Below, piece by piece: positions 59,101 to 64,000 of a stretch of DNA of 64,000 nucleotides. A program made the translations under genes and the position numbers. The DNA is taken from assembly GCF_000150275.1 (NCBI RefSeq), contig NW_002060945.1, positions 6,721,751 to 6,785,750 on the forward strand. The letters are read 5' to 3'. Each line of letters starts with the position of its first letter. Position 1 is the first letter of the stretch. The stretch comes from Trichoplax adhaerens. Taxonomy: Eukaryota > Placozoa > Uniplacotomia > Trichoplacea > Trichoplacidae. A model generated the notes under the pieces. The model was not told the origin of the DNA. It did not search any database and saw only the letters and a list, made by a program, of their open reading frames with translations.

Positions 59101-62100
59101 CATAGATATGCANNNNNNNNNNNNNNNNNNNNNNNNNNNNNNNNNNNNNNNNNNNNNNNNNNTTTATTCGTCCACCAATTTTAGTTATTATAATTACAAG
59201 ATTAGTCATATCACTTCCCAGTCAGTGCTGACAATGATTCTTTAGCGCATAGCTATATAAACAATCACTTAATAATTATACTGTATAGTAGATGATTACC
59301 CTGCTGGTACTGTACTGTAGCAAGATATATTTTAAATTCTACAGTATAAGGGTTTTCATTGGGCTTTTCAACGTACTCTATGATTCGTGCAAATTGTTTA
59401 CTTAAACTCCTTTCAAGGGCTGCCATGGTACATAATGCGAACTATACCACTATAGACTATCGTACTGAATTGTTGTTTATTTTTGCCAATTGCATGTGGC
59501 TACACAATAGTATCTGTTATTGGTCATGTAAACGCGTATAGAAGATAATGTTATCCCACTAGGAACTCTATAGCAGACTGAATAATATAATCAACAATTA
59601 CTCTCCAGTGCAGTATGTTATGTACGTAGCGTTGCATTTTTTCTAATACATGTTGCGACTTGTTTGCACATGTTAAAACTCCAATTTACTGTGCATGCAT
59701 ATCTTTATGTTTTCATCATAACTTCGAGAATTAAAATTGACCTTGTTTACGATGTACTATATAGCGTACACTTTAATTGTCCTCCGTTTTGCGTGTTTTG
59801 TAATATACTAGATTTTACGAAGTATGAGACGCTATCGCACGATATTGATAACTACTTACGATCCAAATAGCATGATCGAAAACCTTTATATGATGAATTG
59901 CTTTTTCTAGGTCGGAATGAATTGATTGCTCGTTATATCAAGTTGAGAACAGGCAAACATAGGTCCAGAAAACAGGTACTTTACAAACGATAGTCAAGAA
60001 TTATAACTTTAATATTGTTATGTATCGTATGATTTGAATTTAGATCTACCTTGCATCAATGCTTTTAGTTTACTCTGTAAAAATTAAATCTTATGTGTAT
60101 ATACAAAAGGATTTAGTAAAGTTGCATTGTTTGTTGTGCGTTCAATTTAGTATTAAAATGTTAACATCTCAGTTTAAGTAATATATGGATCTGTATATAA
60201 ATCAACCCTTATTAAAGCAACATTGGATACTATTGCACGATCATCGTCAGCATCGTGTACTATTTTTTATTGCCGTGAAAAATGAGTTGATGCACGTAGG
60301 CCTTAGTAAAATGATTTTAACGCTTGCGTTACTGTAATCATACTTATTCATACATTTTTTATACCCACAAATATCTCCTACGATTAGAACTTCTTACTCT
60401 TTTAGACCGTAATTTATTTTACAGCTTAAATTACTCACTATTTCAAAGTCTTATACAGTACTGTATAGTATTACCATACCTTTTGTAAATTATCGCTCTT
60501 AAGTCACTTTAAAAATTTCATACTTACGTTCTCACTATAACTAAAGATGCAATGTTTACAGAGATGGACAAGATCTTACAGTGCTATTCCGAAAATATTG
60601 TAACTAAAAGTTTTTTCTATCTATTTTAACAGGTGTCTAGTCACATACAGGTCTTAGCAAGAAAAAAGGCTAGAGAAATAAAAAATAATTTAAAAACGAC
60701 GGATGTATGCACTAATAATAAACGAAATATTTTTTTTTCTAGACGTAGAGAGTTTTTAAATCTTTACTATTACTAATTATAATTGATACTATCTAGAATC
60801 CATCAAATCGAGAAATTGCTTTGCAAGCTATTGCGACTATGTCGTCAGCACAGATTGTGTCGGCATCAGCTTTGTTTAGTAATTTAGTGTCAACTAAGCC
60901 AACGTTATCAACGTCAGGCGCAAAGGCTACAGCACAGCCAGTTAATGCATCTGGCCAACAGCCCATGGAAATTGCTGCACCATCTTCTGAACTTTATCCT
61001 AATCAAGTTTCGATGCGTATCTTTTACTAGCTAAAACGAAATGTAGACATACGATTATGTATTATTGTAGTTAAACTAATAACAACGATATATTTATTAC
61101 GAGATTACTACCTTTACAAAACGGTAGCTACTACATCAAGTACTGGATATGAATTGGGAAATAACGGCAACGCTAATAATCTAAAAGTAAGTCTAGGAAT
61201 TGTAGACCATTATCATATATGGATATAAAAAGACATATATTACTTAATTAGATGTGGCCTTCTAGAAATTCAAATGACGCTACGAATTTGCGGTATGTAT
61301 ATAATATGTCCTGACTTATAAAGATATATTCATCAATGAGAGAAAAATAACTATCGGGACATAATTGCTGCCATCATTGTTTAATCAAGTATTTCGTTTG
61401 TTTGTAATCTGGTAACAGAAATAACCAGAAATTAATGAATATGGAGCCAGTTTGTTCATCTTCGATCAACCGGAAAACCCTTCCAGATTCTAAGGTACTT
61501 TAGAAACTGACTTCGTTTACCATTTAATATTAAAAAATAATCCAGCTTTATCCATGTGCGGTTCAGGAAGCGGTCAGATCAGCCATTAACAACGGTGGAG
61601 AATCCAACAAGTCTGGAGCAATCACCGGCCATGTACGTAACAGTGTTAGCTATCGTCTTTACAGCTGTACTTTATAATGATACCATTTAATTAAATTGCT
61701 TACAACAGAATATAAAGCTGCAAGAATTTTCTGCCTTTCTTACATCGAAAATCGAATCGGAAGTTAGTTGGATATCTCAATTACTACAAGTAATTTCTCT
61801 TAATATCAGGATTTACAGTACTCAAAGTAATTGCATTTGATTACAGCCTCGCAAACATCATTTTGTACGTATTGGTCAATCAAACGACTTAAAAAATATA
61901 GAGGTAAGTCCCAGTATATCAATGTAGTAAGTAATAAGCCCCTTTACATATTATAGTTTTTGTTATTAACTTATATTATTTTATATACGCACCCTAAGAT
62001 TTTCTTTAACATACTAGTCAATAGACATCCAACAAATTCTCGATAAATTTCCTGATGGTCAAAACGGATTAAAAGATCTATATTCTAAAGGACCTCCAGA

Positions 62101-62791
62101 TGCGTTCTACCTGGTTAAATTTTGGGTACATTCATTCTCAGTTATCGTGAATCAATTTTGCAAACTTTAAAATAGTTTAAGTCAATATAAAATCAATTAT
62201 TTGATTAGGGCGATATGAATATAACGATTCCAGAAGAAGGGGCATTTTATGGTGTTTCCTCTTGTTATGAAAGTGAAAAGCAGATGAAGATTCTAATATC
62301 ATCGAAAGTTTGCTCATTTGGTAAACAAGTAGTTGAAAAAGTTGAGGTATAGCAAACGTAATTAGTGAATTTTTCCACAATTTTTTTAAAATTGTCTTCT
62401 TTATTTTAAGATTTTCTGATACGGATATTCAATTTATGTAATTGTATTCTTAGGGTGAACATGGATCATATGAAAATGGAAAATATGTATATCAGGCTAC
62501 AGATTCCCCTTGGTGCGATTATTTGATAACGTTCATAGGAAAATTACGTAGCCTTCCTGAAAAGTATATGATGAATAGTGTCCTTGAAAATTTTACTGTA
62601 TTACAGGTAAAATTTCTGCAACACAGATATTTTCTTGTGCAATTTCTCTGTATAATGTTAAAAATCATTTATTCTAGGTTGTAATTAACCAAGAAACGAA
62701 AGAGACTTTATTATGCATCGCGTACATTTTTGAAGTATCAAGCGGTGATCATGGTACTCAACATCGTGTTTACCGGCTTGTCATGGGATAA
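53123..62791 (+). CDS. TEAD: TEA-domain transcription factor (TEAD/Scalloped ortholog)
   Basis: Thirteen exons: 53123..53303, 59911..59975, 60633..60704, 60797..61016, 61128..61186, 61429..61494, 61567..61632, 61709..61789, 61847..61903, 62018..62125, 62209..62346, 62454..62606, 62678..62791. They give 459 aa, and every junction keeps phase. TEAD proteins bind DNA in the nucleus and recruit YAP/Yorkie and Vestigial-like cofactors at the end of the Hippo pathway. The TEA domain (residues about 26-102) spans exons 1-3: [35 protein letters not shown] and [24 protein letters not shown] follows, then a variable S/T/N-rich linker. The YAP-binding domain (about 244-459) includes [53 protein letters not shown] and the end HRVYRLVMG. 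Cys360 in KVCSFG matches the palmitoylated cysteine of vertebrate TEADs. The N-terminus is acidic and Ser-rich. Intron 1 is 6.6 kb. Confidence 0.95.
56324..56731 (-). CDS. Hypothetical 135-aa ORF nested antisense in TEAD intron 1
   Basis: An uninterrupted frame from ATG 56731 to the stop at 56324. It starts with a hydrophobic stretch that could be a signal peptide or anchor ([19 protein letters not shown]), followed by a mixed soluble part without cysteine pairs or motifs that I recognise. It is the longest frame of the intron. In DNA this AT-rich, 135 codons is suggestive but not proof. I cannot name a family, and it may be a chance frame. Confidence 0.3.
   Translation of the reverse strand: MDISMIIILGISSVAVLYVDLIYVWNTDHRGQSMSQHNMWYDFELFAGGIFWQIEQRPRYFKRGKDFPFRYSINGVVQLWITHLNVSASYRKVIRYCIKAKAVIAATNGKLTYATFYSYFRRLLTFLSDNGLLVS
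58807..59064 (+). CDS. Hypothetical 85-aa cysteine-containing ORF in TEAD intron 1
   Basis: ATG to stop, 85 codons, with cysteines clustered towards the C-terminus ([17 protein letters not shown]). No signal peptide or known domain. It lies in the same orientation as TEAD but out of its reading context, immediately before an assembly gap, so possible partner sequence is missing. Low confidence. Confidence 0.2.
   Translation: MNCYSTEINIAILRFANYHFEIVRFTNMSWYNLRSISSYEPSFDCKNVDSICILKDQCKIVIDKGVTYFTNYEVNWKWCCITCHR
59113..59162. other. Assembly gap (50 N)
   Basis: Exactly 50 N inside TEAD intron 1. The TEAD coding model is not affected. Confidence 0.98.
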
Positions 62792-64000
62792 TGGAGTAAA
62801 CGCAACCTTTTCGTTTCTCCTACTAACCCGTAACAATATCGGCTTATGAACTCATTTACAGTATATATTACTGTGATTTTACTTCTTTGTTTATTGTGCA
62901 TTTTTGTCAAAAAATAATGCCCCGAATACGAGTAAAAAATATTAATTTCTTAACATGCATCTCACTAATACGATTACTGGAACCAACTGGCCAACTTGTT
63001 AAGCCGTAAAGTATGCAGTGATTAATATCGACATGTTTCGGTTTATGAACTGCCATGGAAATCACGCCAGTTAAATTAGAGTAATACACGCTTTACTGTA
63101 ATGACATATTGTGAATTTTTTATACAGTGCAGTGCGGTAAATATTGATAAGCCTTATCGTAGAAAGAATATGATTTTGTTTTGATTTGTTGTTGTACTAC
63201 AATACGTATATAGTACTCTGTATGAAAAAAAAATTAGCTGCATTTGTGCAATAACACCAGCACATCGTTAGAACTTCGAGATTTCAAAATTACTAAATTA
63301 AGGGTTCAAAGTAACTCATCTACATCGTTCAACATTTTTTTGTCCATTCTGACTTATTTCCGGCTTTGTTCCATAAATAAATTTGCTATCTTTTCAGGAC
63401 CTTCCATTGCTGAGTGCTGATTGACGCACAAGCAGCAAAGTGTATTGTAACGTTATCATACAACCTGGTAAAATATATAAATACGTAACCACCAAATGTC
63501 GATTGTACCAGAATTTAACGAGTAATGAATAAAATAAAAAGAAAATACTTCGCGTCTTATCTCATAGCTTTATGTTTGGTGAAAGAGGTACAGGACTGAC
63601 TTATACAAATTATTTCCATGAAGATATATGAGTATATCTTATTTTAAGTCACCGTACAGAGTACAGTCAAGTTCGATAATCAGTGATTGAAATCTTACTG
63701 TAGATTTAGTAGACCATACATTTACAATGACAATTTGAAATTATATCTTTTTACAGGACCAATTTAATAACAATCATCATCTTCAGTAGTTTTCATTAAT
63801 AATATATTCAATTTTGCTAAAGATTACATACATTTTCTCAATGGGATATCTATGACCTAAATAGTACAGTAATTTACATAATTTAGAAGCATAGCTTTTG
63901 TCATCATCACATGTATATATATACCTTTATATTAAAACCACTTCAAAATTCATCATTGTAGAGAAATAAATACAGTACAAAGATGTTACATAGAATATTG
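62792..64000. other. Downstream of TEAD, no gene recognised
   Basis: Contains the TEAD 3' UTR and flanking DNA. AATAAA-type signals occur near 63525-63535 but cannot be assigned. The minus-strand frame at 62907-63089 (60 codons) lacks coding features. Confidence 0.5.

Larger units (their letters stand above)
53304..59910 (+). other. TEAD intron 1
   Basis: A 6.6-kb intron splits the TEA domain after Met-Tyr (donor GTAAGT at 53304, acceptor TTTTTCTAG before 59911). It is far longer than any other intron here. It contains an A-run near 54946-54961, a possible antisense ORF (56324-56731), a short plus-strand frame (58807-59064), a 50-N gap, and a GTAC-repeat patch near 57055-57130. Nothing in it clearly encodes an additional TEAD exon. 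Confidence 0.8.

Noticed and set aside
60705-60796. Read-through of TEAD exon 3
   Set aside because: Reading through the GTATGC donor reaches a stop after about 20 residues of non-conserved sequence. Splicing 60704 to 60797 restores the conserved MSSAQIVSA block in phase.

Overview
The window reads as nuclear DNA of an early-branching animal, most likely a placozoan (Trichoplax-like). This is inferred from gene content and structure, not from a database search. The DNA is AT-rich. Genes are split into many short exons (mostly 60-230 bp) with GT..AG introns, and the spliced products resemble human proteins closely. Animal-type genes include a TEAD transcription factor, a lysosomal/prostatic-type acid phosphatase pair, tubulin polyglutamylase subunit TPGS2, the GINS subunit SLD5, and secreted proteins with Frizzled-like cysteine patterns. 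Three runs of exactly 50 N are assembly gaps.

Layout. 1-3.2 kb: a 397-bp tandem duplication with an ORF in each copy, GTAC-rich palindromic repeats and two smaller tandem duplications. 3.2-13.8 kb: two paralogous cysteine-rich, probably GPI-anchored proteins in divergent orientation, about 6.3 kb apart. 13.8-17 kb: non-coding, with a 319-bp tandem duplication and a palindromic repeat patch. 17-18.7 kb: SLD5 in seven exons. 19.8-36.6 kb: four single-exon paralogous multi-pass membrane proteins, all on the minus strand, plus a fifth broken copy. They share C-x5-6-CC, Q-x6-[VI]-P-x2-C and [ND]-C-x2-C signatures that I do not recognise from a named family. Degenerate minisatellites lie between them. 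38.3-50.9 kb: two histidine acid phosphatase paralogs in opposite orientation, with TPGS2 between them. 51-53 kb: dense GTAC palindromes and tandem repeats. 53.1-62.8 kb: TEAD in 13 exons with a 6.6-kb first intron.

How the genes relate: the conserved genes belong to unrelated pathways (replication initiation, lysosomal phosphatase, microtubule glutamylation, Hippo output). They look like ordinary neighbours rather than a functional cluster. The two expanded families (Frizzled-like secreted proteins and the multi-pass proteins) are the lineage-specific part. The multi-pass family is the best candidate for something undescribed.

Spliced models were built by hand. Their support is consensus GT/AG sites, exact reading-phase continuity and agreement of the product with known families. 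5' and 3' UTRs were not resolved.
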